A DNA stretch of 64,000 nt from Thiothrix fructosivorans (GCF_017349355.1 NZ_JAFMPM010000005.1:372001-436000), one strand, 5' to 3'. Shown: positions 40,800 to 49,302, counted from the stretch's first letter. Program-made: numbers and translations. Notes: generated by a model not told the origin, from the sequence alone.

Positions 40800-41597
40800 A
40801 TGACCCGTAACCACCTCTCCCCACCCACCTTCCCCTACGCTTGGGCATCCGACTGGGGCGAAGACCGCTACGGCCTGTGGCAAGCCTTCACCTACAAAGA
40901 CGTGCGCCACGCCTTCCGCTGGATACAGCCAGGCAAATTTGACATGGGTTCACCCGAAACCGAAGAAGGTCGCGATAACGATGAAGACTTACACCACGTT
41001 ACCCTAAAACAAGGTTTCTGGCTCGCTGAAACCACTGTCACTCAAGCCCTGTGGGAAGCCGTCACGGGAGGCGAGAACTCTAGCCACTTCAAAGGCAAAA
41101 ACCGCCCAGTCGAAAAAGTAAGCTGGCACGACATCCAAACTTTCCTCACCCAACTCAACCAGCTTCACCCCGATTTAAACGCCCGTCTACCATGGGAAGC
41201 CGAATGGGAATATGCCTGCCGTGCCGGAACCCAAACTCCGTTCCACTTTGGCGGCAAGGATGATTTGAGTCTGGAAAGAGTGAACTATTCGGGTGAGTGG
41301 GATAAGTGGAGTGACAAGGGCGAAACCAAGGAAGTTAAAACCTACCCCTGCAATGCTTGGGGCTTATACGAAATGCACGGTAACGTCTGGGAATGGTGTC
41401 AGGATGTATGGCAAGAAAAATTACCGGCTTCGCCGGTTATAGACCCGGAGGGTATCGCCGGAGGCGATAAGGCGGGCGTTTTGCGCGTCGTTCGCGGCGG
41501 TTCGTGGGCCGCCACGGCAGGAGCGTGCGTTCTGCCTTCCGTGGCAGGGGCGATCCCGCTTACCGTGACTACGACATGGGCTTCCGGCTTGCCCTAG
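40800..41597 (+). CDS. Free-standing FGE-domain protein, DGR target 2, frameshifted in its variable repeat
   Basis: 265 residues as read. It starts at the ATG at 40800 after a weak GAAAGA. The whole protein is an FGE-sulfatase/C-type lectin domain: FRWIQPGKFDMGSPETEEGR, WLAETTVTQALWEAVTGG, LPWEAEWEYACRAGTQ, YEMHGNVWEWCQD, VVRGGSW. At residue ~239, inside VR2, one base of a TR-derived AAC codon is missing. The frame then ends at the TAG at 41595-41597 as an unrelated tail. Restoring the base would continue with VRSAFRGRGDPAYR, GFRLALGLELQPAQQGG and stop at 41668. So it is either a recently inactivated target or a sequencing artefact. The downstream DNA still resembles the tail of target 1. Confidence 0.75.
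   Translation: MTRNHLSPPTFPYAWASDWGEDRYGLWQAFTYKDVRHAFRWIQPGKFDMGSPETEEGRDNDEDLHHVTLKQGFWLAETTVTQALWEAVTGGENSSHFKGKNRPVEKVSWHDIQTFLTQLNQLHPDLNARLPWEAEWEYACRAGTQTPFHFGGKDDLSLERVNYSGEWDKWSDKGETKEVKTYPCNAWGLYEMHGNVWEWCQDVWQEKLPASPVIDPEGIAGGDKAGVLRVVRGGSWAATAGACVLPSVAGAIPLTVTTTWASGLP
41469..41597 (+). repeat. DGR variable repeat 2 (VR2), with a one-base deletion
   Basis: 129 nt against the 130-nt TR. Hand alignment gives 19 substitutions, all at TR adenines (for example AAC to GCC twice, AAC to GGC twice, ATC to TTC, ATA to ATG), plus loss of one base in the third AAC of the AAC run (41514-41515). The 3' 19 bases match TR and VR1 exactly. Confidence 0.92.
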
Positions 41598-41745
41598 GTC
41601 TTGAGCTACAGCCAGCCCAGCAGGGCGGCGGAGCCGCAGGGCGCGGTGCGCCCCAAGCGAAGAAGTAAGCGCACGGCTCTGACGCGGGCAGGCGTGGCGG
41701 GACGCCGCGACAGACCGTGACAGTGCCGGGAGCGGGCAATGCTCT

Positions 41746-41927
41746 TGTAGGTCGGGCTTCAGCCCGACAATTGGTATGGATGCGTATGGTATGGATAAGG
41801 GATGTCGGGCTGAAGCCCGACCTACGGGGTGGATGCCGTTGTAGGTTGGGCTTCAGCCCGACATCTTCAAAAATGCGGCATGATTAACAATGCACGATTG
41901 TGATTGTCGGGCTGAAGCCCGACCTAC
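41746..41927. repeat. Cluster of four REP palindromes left of the RAYT gene
   Basis: Units of the form TGTAGGTCGGGCTTCAGCCC and onward, alternating in orientation: 41746-41770 (plus), 41803-41825 (minus), 41840-41863 (plus), 41905-41927 (minus). Each has an internal GTCGGGCT/AGCCCGAC stem. Between the first two lies one full copy and one partial copy of the 15-bp unit expanded on the other side of the RAYT gene. Confidence 0.85.
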
Positions 41928-41936
41928 GTGTGGTTG

Positions 41937-42386
41937 CTAGCACCAAATGGAGTCCCAATGTGGGTAATCTCCAATATGCTTTACCAACCCTGCACGCAAT
42001 GGATTCGCAACGATGTAACGGGCAATTTGAAGACCGTCATCTTCTGTACGCAAAGCACGATCAAAAAAGCCGGGTTGCCAGAAACGACCTGCATGGTTGA
42101 GATGCTGATCCAACTGTCGGGCAGTGCCGCCTTTTAGACGACGCATGGTTTCGGATAACCCCGTATTACCTTCCAGCCGTAACAAGGCATGAAAGTGGTC
42201 GGGCATTACTACCCATGCCAGCCATTTTACGTTGAGTTCCCGTTCAAGTTTTGGCAAATGGCTCACCAGCATCCGCGCTGCTGTAAAATCTTCAAATACA
42301 GGGTAACGTTCATGCACTACCGTTGTGACGAAATATTCTTGTGATGGCGAGCTATAGCGGCCTTTACGTAATTCGTTGTAACTCAA
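41937..42386 (-). CDS. REP-associated tyrosine transposase (RAYT)
   Basis: 149 residues, complete. It is a Y1-type HUH nuclease of the IS200/IS605-related RAYT group. WVVMPDHFHALLRL carries the His-x-His metal site, and ARYIVANPLRAGLV carries the catalytic Tyr. FWQPGFFDRALR is also typical. RAYTs are domesticated single-strand transposases that act on flanking REP palindromes; such palindromes lie on both sides here (41746-41927, 42437-42627). Likely responsible for spreading the TGTAGGTCGGGCTTCAG units in this genome. Confidence 0.92.
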   Translation of the reverse strand: MSYNELRKGRYSSPSQEYFVTTVVHERYPVFEDFTAARMLVSHLPKLERELNVKWLAWVVMPDHFHALLRLEGNTGLSETMRRLKGGTARQLDQHLNHAGRFWQPGFFDRALRTEDDGLQIARYIVANPLRAGLVKHIGDYPHWDSIWC

Positions 42387-42436
42387 ACTGATTTTTCTGC
42401 TAGTAGAACCAATCGCAAAATCCTACCCGATTCTCT

Positions 42437-42627
42437 TGTAGGTCGGACTTTAGTCCGACAATTGGTATGGATGCGTATGGTATGGATGCGTATGGTATGG
42501 ATGCGTATGGTATGGATGCGTATGGTATGGATGCGTATGGTATGGATAAGGGATGTCGGGCTGAAGCCCGACCTACGGGAGGGGGAGGTATGTGGCGTAT
42601 GTTGTAGGTCGGGCTTCAGCCCGACAT
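42437..42627. repeat. Cluster of three REP palindromes right of the RAYT gene
   Basis: Units at 42437-42461 (plus, a variant with compensatory changes GTCGGACTTTAGTCCGAC), 42554-42576 (minus) and 42603-42627 (plus). The compensatory pair of changes keeps the stem intact, which shows that the fold is what matters. Confidence 0.85.
42464..42538 (+). repeat. 15-bp tandem repeat (minisatellite), five copies plus a partial copy
   Basis: GGTATGGATGCGTAT repeated exactly five times (42464-42538), then GGTATGGATAAGG. The corresponding place in the left REP cluster (from 41773) has only one copy plus the same partial end. Confidence 0.95.
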
Positions 42628-42707
42628 TTCTCAAAATAATGCATAGTGGTGAAACTACCTTGATCTAGGTATAGTTAAGTCTAATAAAAAAATCCAAAGG
42701 CACTGCC

Positions 42708-45700
42708 ATGTTACCTTTTCTGCGCCTCTTATCCCTCTGGCTATTCCTGCTCACCGCAGCATACGCCAACCCCTTGCCCACCGATCAAGTCCCCGAACCC
42801 CTCAAACCGTGGGTAGGCTGGGTACTCGATGGTCACAAAGACCTAGCCTGCCCCTACCTCTACAACGCCGAAGAGCGTCAATGCGCTTGGCCGGGGCGCT
42901 TAGATTTGCAACTCACCGCCACAGGCGGCACGTTTACCCAACACTGGGAAGTCTACGGTGAAACCCAACTTCGCCTCCCCGGTGATGCGCAACATTGGCC
43001 GCAAAACGTCCACCGTGCCGACAACACCCCGCTCGTCGTCACCACGCAAGACGGCTACCCCAGCATCACCCTCGCCGCAGGCAGCCACGACATCAGCGGG
43101 CAATTCGTCTGGGACAAACTCCCCGAAGCCCTGTTCGTCGCACCCGCCACGGGTTTGGTGCAATTAAGCGTCAACGGCACAGTCATCGCCACCCCCGAAT
43201 TCAACGCCGCTGGCAGCTTATGGTTAAGCCGTTCCCCGCAAGCCGCCAGCGAAGACGGTCTAGAAGTGCAAGTTTTCCGCAAAGTGCTCGATTCACACCC
43301 GCTCGAAGTCACCACCACCATCCAGCTCCGTGTCGCAGGCAAGCAACGTCAAGCCGAACTTGCCCCCGTCTTGCTGGACAGTTTCATCCCGCTGCACCTC
43401 GACAGCCCGCTGCCCACGCGCATGGGTCAAGACGGCAAGCTGCAAGTGCAACTGCGCCCCGGCGAATGGACGCTGAAACTCACTGGACGCGCTCCCGCCA
43501 CTATCACCGCCTTAACGTTGCCTGCCAGCGCCGCGCCGTGGCCTAGCGAAGAAGTCTGGGTATTTGAAGCTGATGCCACCATGCGCCAAGTGCAAGTCGA
43601 AGGCGTGAATAGCGTTGACCCCAGCCAAACGCGCTTGCCGGAAGAATGGGCAAGCCTGCCCGCTTACCTCATGACCACTGACAGCAAAATGACCTTGGCA
43701 GAACAACATCGCGGCATGGCAGACAGCCCCGCACAACTCAGCTTGAGCCGCCAACTCTGGCTGGATTTCGACGGTAACGGCTACACCCTGCAAGACAATC
43801 TCTCCGGCACATTAGCGCAACAATCCCGCTTGGAAGTGTCGCCCGACATACGTTTGGGTCGCGTCAGCATCGGCGGTCAGCCGCAACTGATCACGCAACA
43901 AACAGAAGGCACAGCGGATGGTGTGGAAGTACGTCAACGTACCCTCAACCTCGAAGCCGACAGTCGTTACACCGCTGCACGTTCCAGCCCGCCCGTGAGC
44001 GGTTGGCAGCAAGAATTGCAGCAAGTCACCACCACCTTGCACCTGCCGCCCGGTTGGTTGCTGTTTGCCGCGAGTGGCACGGATAACTTACCGCTGACAT
44101 GGTTGCAACAATGGAGCTTGCTGGATTTGTTTCTGGTGCTGTTGATCACTGTGGCAACGGGGTATTTGTACGGCTGGCAATGGGGTGCGGTCGCCGGTGT
44201 CGCCTTGCTATTAACGTGGCATCAAAGTGACGCGCCGCAATTTATCTGGCTGAATTTGCTGGTAGTCACTGCATTGTTGCGCTCAATTCCGACGGGGGCG
44301 ATGCAACGTTGGTTGGCGCGTTACCGCTGGCTGAGTTTGCTGGTGCTGGTGTTGATCGTATTGCCGTACACCATCGACACGGTACGCAATGCGCTGTATC
44401 CGCAATTGCAAGGCAACGGCGGGCATGTTGGTTTTGAACAAACGGCGGTAGCGGCTAAACCTGCCGCCCCAGAAGCAGCGATGGATATGATGGCTGAACA
44501 AGCCGCGCCTGCTGCCGAAGCCCCTATGCCTGTGCCTGCTCCCGCCCCGATGATGAAATCAAGCGGCAATTATATTGAAGATAAAGCCGGTGGTGCAGAC
44601 AGTAGCCTAGCCGCACTCGGTTCTTATGCATCGTCGCGCAATGCCAAGCAGCAAGCCAATTTGCGCGAAATCGACCCCAATAGCATGATCCAAACCGGCC
44701 CCGGCTTACCGACGTGGAACTGGCAGCAAGTCTCCTTGCAATGGTCGGGCGTGATTCAGCCGGATGAACGCATGGGGCTGTGGTTGATTGCGCCGCTGGT
44801 GCATTCCTTGCTGAAAGTGCTGGGTGTGTTGGTGCTGCTGGTGTTAGCCGCCCGTTTAGCTTTGCCCGCAGGCAAATTCGCAGCGGTATTGCAAGCTGCT
44901 CGCCATCCACAGCAGTGGTTGCATACGGCACTACTGCTGGTTGTTGTGCCGTGGGTGTTAGCATTGCCGCAACCTGCGTTCGCGGAAACACCGCCGCCGC
45001 CGGATGCCGCATTGTTGCAAACGCTTGAGGAACGCTTGTTACGTGCGCCGGACTGTTTGCCCGACTGTGCGCAAATCGAGCAGATGAACCTGACGCTGGG
45101 GAATGAAGGTTTAACGATTCGCCTGCGTATCCATGCCGCGACGGCGCTGGCTGTGCCTGTGCCGAGCAGCCAAAGTACGTGGTTGCCGCAAACCGTGTTG
45201 GTTGATAATGCCCCCACGCAAGCCTTGCGCCGCGATGCCGAACAGCAATTGTGGGTGGTATTAGCGCAAGGGGCGCACGACGTGGTATTGCAAGGCAGCT
45301 TGCCTACCCGCAACAGCCTTGCATTGCCGTTGCCTTTGAAACCGCGTCACGTCACATGGAGCGGGGAAGGCTGGCAAGTAGACGGTATCCGCGACAACGG
45401 TGTGCCCGAAGAACAGTTGCAACTGAATCGCACCACGACGGCAGCGTCGGATGCTACTTTGCAAGACATGCCCACCTTGCCCGCGTTTGTGAAAATCGAA
45501 CGGCGCTTGGATTTGGGGCTGGATTGGTATGTCACCACCACGATCCGCCGTGTGTCGGACAGCGCTGCGCCGATCAGTTTGGCGATTCCTTTGCTCAAGG
45601 GCGAACAGCCGCTGAGTGAGCAATTCACCATCAAAGACAATGCGCTGCAAATCAATCTCAAGCCACAGCAAGCCAGCGTGGAATGGACATCGCGTTTGCC

Positions 45701-46889
45701 ACAAACCGACACCTTCACCCTCACTGCCAGCAATAACAGCGCGTGGTTGGAAGAATGGCGCGTGGCGGCAAGCCCCGTGTGGCACGTTGTTGCGACCGGT
45801 TTGCCAGTGAATGCTTACGAAGAAGCCGATGCGCAAGGCACATTGCTGTGGAAACCGTGGGCAGGTGAAACCTTGACGCTGGCGGTCAACCGTCCGCAAG
45901 GGGTGGCAGGGCAGACCGTGACCTTGCTCGCCAGCCAAATGCAGGTGGACGTGGGCAAACGCGCTCGTGATGTGACCTTGCGGTTGAATTTGCACAGCAG
46001 CCGTGGTTCGCAACACAGCATCCGTTTGCCGGAAGGCACGGTATTGCAAAGCCTCACCATTGATGGCACGAAGCAAGCGATTCAACAACAGCAAAACACG
46101 GTGCTGTTGCCGCTCTTGCCCAAAAAACAGGAAGCCGTGTTGGAATGGCAGGAAGCAGGCGCGTTACCGTTGCATTATACGTTCCCTGCGGTGGATTTGG
46201 GTTTACCGAGTGTGAATGCTGAAGCCCATTTAACCGTGCCGCAAGACCGTTGGGTATTGTGGGCGCACGGGCCGTTGTTAGGGCCTGCGGTGTTGTTCTG
46301 GGGCGTGTTGGTGGTGCTGCTGGTCTTGGCGGTTTTGCTGGGGCGTTCGGGGATTACGCCGTTGAAAAGCTGGCAGTGGTTCTTGCTGGGAGTCGGTTTG
46401 AGCCAAAGTTCCTCGCTGTTGATGGTGCTGATGGCGTTCTGGCTGATAGCACTGGCGCTGCGTGGCAAGTTGGCGGTGGAAACTTGGCAACGTCCGCGTT
46501 GGCAGTTTAATGCGATGCAAGGTGGCTTGGCGTTTTTGACGCTGATTGCCTTGGCAACCTTAATCGGGGCAGTGGCAAAAGGCTTGCTAGGTTCGCCGGA
46601 TATGCAAATCGTCGGCAATGGCTCGTGGGGTCAGCAATTGCAATGGTATCAAGACCGAGTGGCAGGCGAATTGCCGCAACCGGGGGCGATCAGTGTGCCG
46701 ATTTGGTATTACCGCTTGCTGATGTTGGCGTGGGCATTGTGGCTGGCAATGGCATTGCTGGGCTGGTTGCGCTGGGGGTGGACTGCCATCAACCACGGCG
46801 GGCTGTGGCAGTCGCAGCCGTCACACGACCCGATGCGCGACAAACTTACTGAGGTTGTCGAGCACGTCGCCACCCCGCCGGAAGCCTAA
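42708..46889 (+). CDS. Very large membrane protein of unknown function
   Basis: 1393 residues. A signal peptide (LRLLSLWLFLLTAAYA) is followed by a ~450-residue beta-rich periplasmic region. A cluster of membrane segments around 470-560 comes next, then a Pro/Ala/Met-rich stretch (EAAMDMMAEQAAPAAEAPMP) at ~590-610, another membrane segment near 710, a second signal-like segment near 750, a second beta-rich region to ~1170, and four or more membrane segments at the C-terminus. I do not recognise the family. The overall symmetry suggests an internal duplication or fusion. The 3' end overlaps the convergent glutathionylspermidine-synthase-like gene by 69 bases. Confidence 0.8.
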   Translation: MLPFLRLLSLWLFLLTAAYANPLPTDQVPEPLKPWVGWVLDGHKDLACPYLYNAEERQCAWPGRLDLQLTATGGTFTQHWEVYGETQLRLPGDAQHWPQNVHRADNTPLVVTTQDGYPSITLAAGSHDISGQFVWDKLPEALFVAPATGLVQLSVNGTVIATPEFNAAGSLWLSRSPQAASEDGLEVQVFRKVLDSHPLEVTTTIQLRVAGKQRQAELAPVLLDSFIPLHLDSPLPTRMGQDGKLQVQLRPGEWTLKLTGRAPATITALTLPASAAPWPSEEVWVFEADATMRQVQVEGVNSVDPSQTRLPEEWASLPAYLMTTDSKMTLAEQHRGMADSPAQLSLSRQLWLDFDGNGYTLQDNLSGTLAQQSRLEVSPDIRLGRVSIGGQPQLITQQTEGTADGVEVRQRTLNLEADSRYTAARSSPPVSGWQQELQQVTTTLHLPPGWLLFAASGTDNLPLTWLQQWSLLDLFLVLLITVATGYLYGWQWGAVAGVALLLTWHQSDAPQFIWLNLLVVTALLRSIPTGAMQRWLARYRWLSLLVLVLIVLPYTIDTVRNALYPQLQGNGGHVGFEQTAVAAKPAAPEAAMDMMAEQAAPAAEAPMPVPAPAPMMKSSGNYIEDKAGGADSSLAALGSYASSRNAKQQANLREIDPNSMIQTGPGLPTWNWQQVSLQWSGVIQPDERMGLWLIAPLVHSLLKVLGVLVLLVLAARLALPAGKFAAVLQAARHPQQWLHTALLLVVVPWVLALPQPAFAETPPPPDAALLQTLEERLLRAPDCLPDCAQIEQMNLTLGNEGLTIRLRIHAATALAVPVPSSQSTWLPQTVLVDNAPTQALRRDAEQQLWVVLAQGAHDVVLQGSLPTRNSLALPLPLKPRHVTWSGEGWQVDGIRDNGVPEEQLQLNRTTTAASDATLQDMPTLPAFVKIERRLDLGLDWYVTTTIRRVSDSAAPISLAIPLLKGEQPLSEQFTIKDNALQINLKPQQASVEWTSRLPQTDTFTLTASNNSAWLEEWRVAASPVWHVVATGLPVNAYEEADAQGTLLWKPWAGETLTLAVNRPQGVAGQTVTLLASQMQVDVGKRARDVTLRLNLHSSRGSQHSIRLPEGTVLQSLTIDGTKQAIQQQQNTVLLPLLPKKQEAVLEWQEAGALPLHYTFPAVDLGLPSVNAEAHLTVPQDRWVLWAHGPLLGPAVLFWGVLVVLLVLAVLLGRSGITPLKSWQWFLLGVGLSQSSSLLMVLMAFWLIALALRGKLAVETWQRPRWQFNAMQGGLAFLTLIALATLIGAVAKGLLGSPDMQIVGNGSWGQQLQWYQDRVAGELPQPGAISVPIWYYRLLMLAWALWLAMALLGWLRWGWTAINHGGLWQSQPSHDPMRDKLTEVVEHVATPPEA

Positions 46890-47999
46890 TCCACAGCCTT
46901 CCCACGCAAAGAAGACGCCTGCCTGATAGCTGCGCCCTTGCGCATCTTGCGGGTAGGCGGCGAAGGCTTGGTAAATGGTGCGGTAGCGGTCGTATTCGCC
47001 AGCCATTTGCGTGAGGATATTGCCCGCTGCGTCGTAAATCACGGTATTTTCGCCTTCCCGCCCGAACATCTTTTTCGCGACCTGCTTTTTACCGTGCAGC
47101 ATGGCGGTACGGGTTTCCAGCAAATACGGCGAATCGGGGAATAAGTCGTAGAGCACTTTTAGGATGCCCTTGCTTTGGAACAGCAGGGTATATGCCGGAT
47201 TGAGAATCACGGTGGCAGTATGACGGGTAATGTCATCCAGAATGCCGTTGATGCCGTCGGTTTGCAGGGCAATATCTTCCCACGGGTAGAGCTTGAACCA
47301 GTAGTCGAAGCGCGTGCCAGCGGGGTTGAAAATGCCTGCCTGTTCTAAAAAGCCCACTTCATCCATGTAGCAAAAATCGGTTTGGAAGCCTGCATCCGTT
47401 GCCATTTGCTGCAAAAAGCGCACGGTACGCTCATCTTCCGGCTGGTCGCGAATGCTGGAGAATAGGATATTCTGATAGTTGTAAAACTCACCAAACCGTG
47501 CGGGGTCTGCCTCGCCCGTCACCAAACGGCGGAAATTATTGATAATGCTTTCGTAAACCGAGTTGAATTGCGCTGCTTCGTCCATGTGGTTGGCTTTGAG
47601 CAATGCCCATTGCACGATGGCGGTTTCAAACAAACTGGTCGGAGTATCCGCGTTGAATTCGATCAGTTTGATGGGCAAGCCATCGACACCGCCTGCGAAA
47701 TCAAAGCGCCCGTACAAGTGGCGGTGATCGTTATCCCAACTGCGTTTGATGTGATCCGCGAGGTTGAAGGGGATGTCTAACTCCAGAAATAAATCATGGT
47801 CGATGACGTGCTGCGCAGCGGCGATGAACATGTCGTAGAGCGTGTTGGCGGCTTCGTAATACGCCTCTACTTCGCTCTCGGTGACGTGGACAATTTCATC
47901 GGCGACGTAAGGCTGACCGTCGGGATCGGTGTGCCATGTCATGCCGACTTCTTCCATCAATGCGGGGCTGATGGGTTGTACTTTTTCTAGCTTTATCAT
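46821..47999 (-). CDS. Glutathionylspermidine synthase family protein (ATP-grasp)
   Basis: 392 residues, the size of the YgiC/YjfC group, which has only the synthetase domain of glutathionylspermidine synthase. Seen: GRFDFAGGVDGLPIKLIEFN, ADTPTSLFETAIVQW, WFKLYPWEDIAL, NPAYTLLFQSKGILKVLYDLFPDSPYLL and KMFGREGENTVIY, the conserved ligase core. Members probably join a peptide to an amine with ATP; the true substrate is not known. Three bases after the UPF0323 lipoprotein gene, a recurrent partner. Confidence 0.85.
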   Translation of the reverse strand: MIKLEKVQPISPALMEEVGMTWHTDPDGQPYVADEIVHVTESEVEAYYEAANTLYDMFIAAAQHVIDHDLFLELDIPFNLADHIKRSWDNDHRHLYGRFDFAGGVDGLPIKLIEFNADTPTSLFETAIVQWALLKANHMDEAAQFNSVYESIINNFRRLVTGEADPARFGEFYNYQNILFSSIRDQPEDERTVRFLQQMATDAGFQTDFCYMDEVGFLEQAGIFNPAGTRFDYWFKLYPWEDIALQTDGINGILDDITRHTATVILNPAYTLLFQSKGILKVLYDLFPDSPYLLETRTAMLHGKKQVAKKMFGREGENTVIYDAAGNILTQMAGEYDRYRTIYQAFAAYPQDAQGRSYQAGVFFAWEGCGLGFRRGGDVLDNLSKFVAHRVV

Positions 48000-48002
48000 G
48001 GT

Positions 48003-48662
48003 TTAACCGCCTAATGAGCTGCTGGAAGAGGGGCTGGCGCTACTGCCTGTGCTGCTACTGCTTTTGTTGCCAAAGAAGCCGGATTTGGGTTGCTGTGTTT
48101 GGTTCGGATTGACAGCGCGGGTATCCGTGCCGCCAGTGGCAGGGCGGCTGATGCTGCTTTGCGCCCGGCTGGCTTGTTGTTGCTGATGTTGTTGGTAGTT
48201 GGCATTGCCCATCAGTTTGTTGGCAATCATGCCGCCGATCAGTGCGCCTGCTGCGGAGGCGAGGATGGTTTCGCCTAAGCTCAAACCCTGATTGGTGGCG
48301 ACGGGCTGGGTTAGATTGGACGTGCCATCTTCGACCTTTTTGGCTTCCGCTTCCGCCATTTTTTTCAATTCGGCTTCGGTGAGGATGCGTTCATTGCCGT
48401 TCAGGTCTTTGAGGATGGCGCGGGTTTCGCTTGCCGGATATTTTTCCTTTAGCTCAAAGGTGTCGGGGTTTGCGCTAGTTTGCTGGATGACCATGAACAT
48501 GCCCTCACCCTTGGCTGCTTCGGAAATCGTGCCTGCGCTGGGTTTTTCCGGCGGTAGCGGGGGTTGGTCGCTGCCGCAGCCTTGCAAACTAGCGAGGATA
48601 GTCAAGCCAAGGCTGCCGACCATTGAGTAGGAAACGATGGATTTGATGTAAGGTTTGCTCAT
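48003..48662 (-). CDS. UPF0323-type lipoprotein
   Basis: 219 residues. The signal peptide ends at a lipobox-like LASLQGC, so it is probably lipidated. EGMFMVIQQTS, EKYPASETRAILKDLNG and GTSNLTQPVA followed by SLGETILASAAGALIGGMIANKL match the UPF0323 family. The C-terminal ~70 residues are Gln- then Ser-rich low complexity. Function unknown, but the family often accompanies a glutathionylspermidine-synthase-like gene, as here. Confidence 0.75.
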   Translation of the reverse strand: MSKPYIKSIVSYSMVGSLGLTILASLQGCGSDQPPLPPEKPSAGTISEAAKGEGMFMVIQQTSANPDTFELKEKYPASETRAILKDLNGNERILTEAELKKMAEAEAKKVEDGTSNLTQPVATNQGLSLGETILASAAGALIGGMIANKLMGNANYQQHQQQQASRAQSSISRPATGGTDTRAVNPNQTQQPKSGFFGNKSSSSTGSSASPSSSSSLGG

Positions 48663-48774
48663 GTGGGGGGTCTCGTGCCGATTGTCTGGAAAAGCTGTGG
48701 ATTGTGCAGTTTACCGCGATAATTAACGGGTGCACACACAAACCCTAACAATAAAATTTCAACGAGAGTTAGTC

Positions 48775-49239
48775 ATGAAAAAAATGATTTTTGCCGCATC
48801 TATCGTCTTTTCCCTGTTCGCGTCTTCTGCTGTTCTGGCGGAAACCATCAATATCAATACAGCGGATGCAGCAACACTGGATACGTTGGACGGTATCGGT
48901 GAGAAAAAAGCCGAAGCAATCGTGGCTTACCGCACTGAACACGGTGAATTTAAAGCACTGGAAGATCTGAAAGAAGTGCCGGGTATTGGTGATAAAATGT
49001 TCGATAAAATCAAAGCAGATATTGCTCTGACCAATGCAAGTGCACCTGCTACTGCTAAAGCAGAAACCGCTGAGAAAGCCCCAGAGATGGCTGCCGCCCA
49101 AACAGAAGTTAAAACAGAAGCCAAAACTGAGGCAAAGGCTGATGTGAAAGCCGACACAAAAACGGACGAAAAAGCCGAAGCAACCCCTAAAACTGACAAA
49201 GTATCGACGAATACCATCAATAAAGAGCATAAGTCTTAA
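48775..49239 (+). CDS. ComEA-like secreted helix-hairpin-helix protein with Lys/Ala-rich tail
   Basis: 154 residues from the ATG at 48775 (GAGAG upstream). A signal peptide (KKMIFAASIVFSLFASSAVLA) is followed by a double helix-hairpin-helix domain: ININTADAATLDTLDGIGEK and EVPGIGDKMFDKIKADIAL. This is the periplasmic DNA-binding fold of ComEA. The last ~65 residues are a repetitive tail rich in K, A, E and T (KTEAKTEAKADVKADTKT). Likely binds incoming DNA in natural transformation; no other com genes are nearby. Confidence 0.8.
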   Translation: MKKMIFAASIVFSLFASSAVLAETININTADAATLDTLDGIGEKKAEAIVAYRTEHGEFKALEDLKEVPGIGDKMFDKIKADIALTNASAPATAKAETAEKAPEMAAAQTEVKTEAKTEAKADVKADTKTDEKAEATPKTDKVSTNTINKEHKS

Positions 49240-49302
49240 GCAACTTTGTTATCTTATGGCAGGTGCAGCAGCCGTTGCACCTGTCAATAAAAGAGGGCGA
49301 AC

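Noticed and set aside
42464-42550. Regular 15-bp repeats could be mistaken for a CRISPR array
   Set aside because: The copies are contiguous with no spacers, and no cas genes are present; it is a simple tandem repeat.
42383-42634. Open frame on minus encoding IRIHT repeats
   Set aside because: It is only the translation of the 15-bp tandem repeat plus REP units; no ribosome site and no conserved protein.
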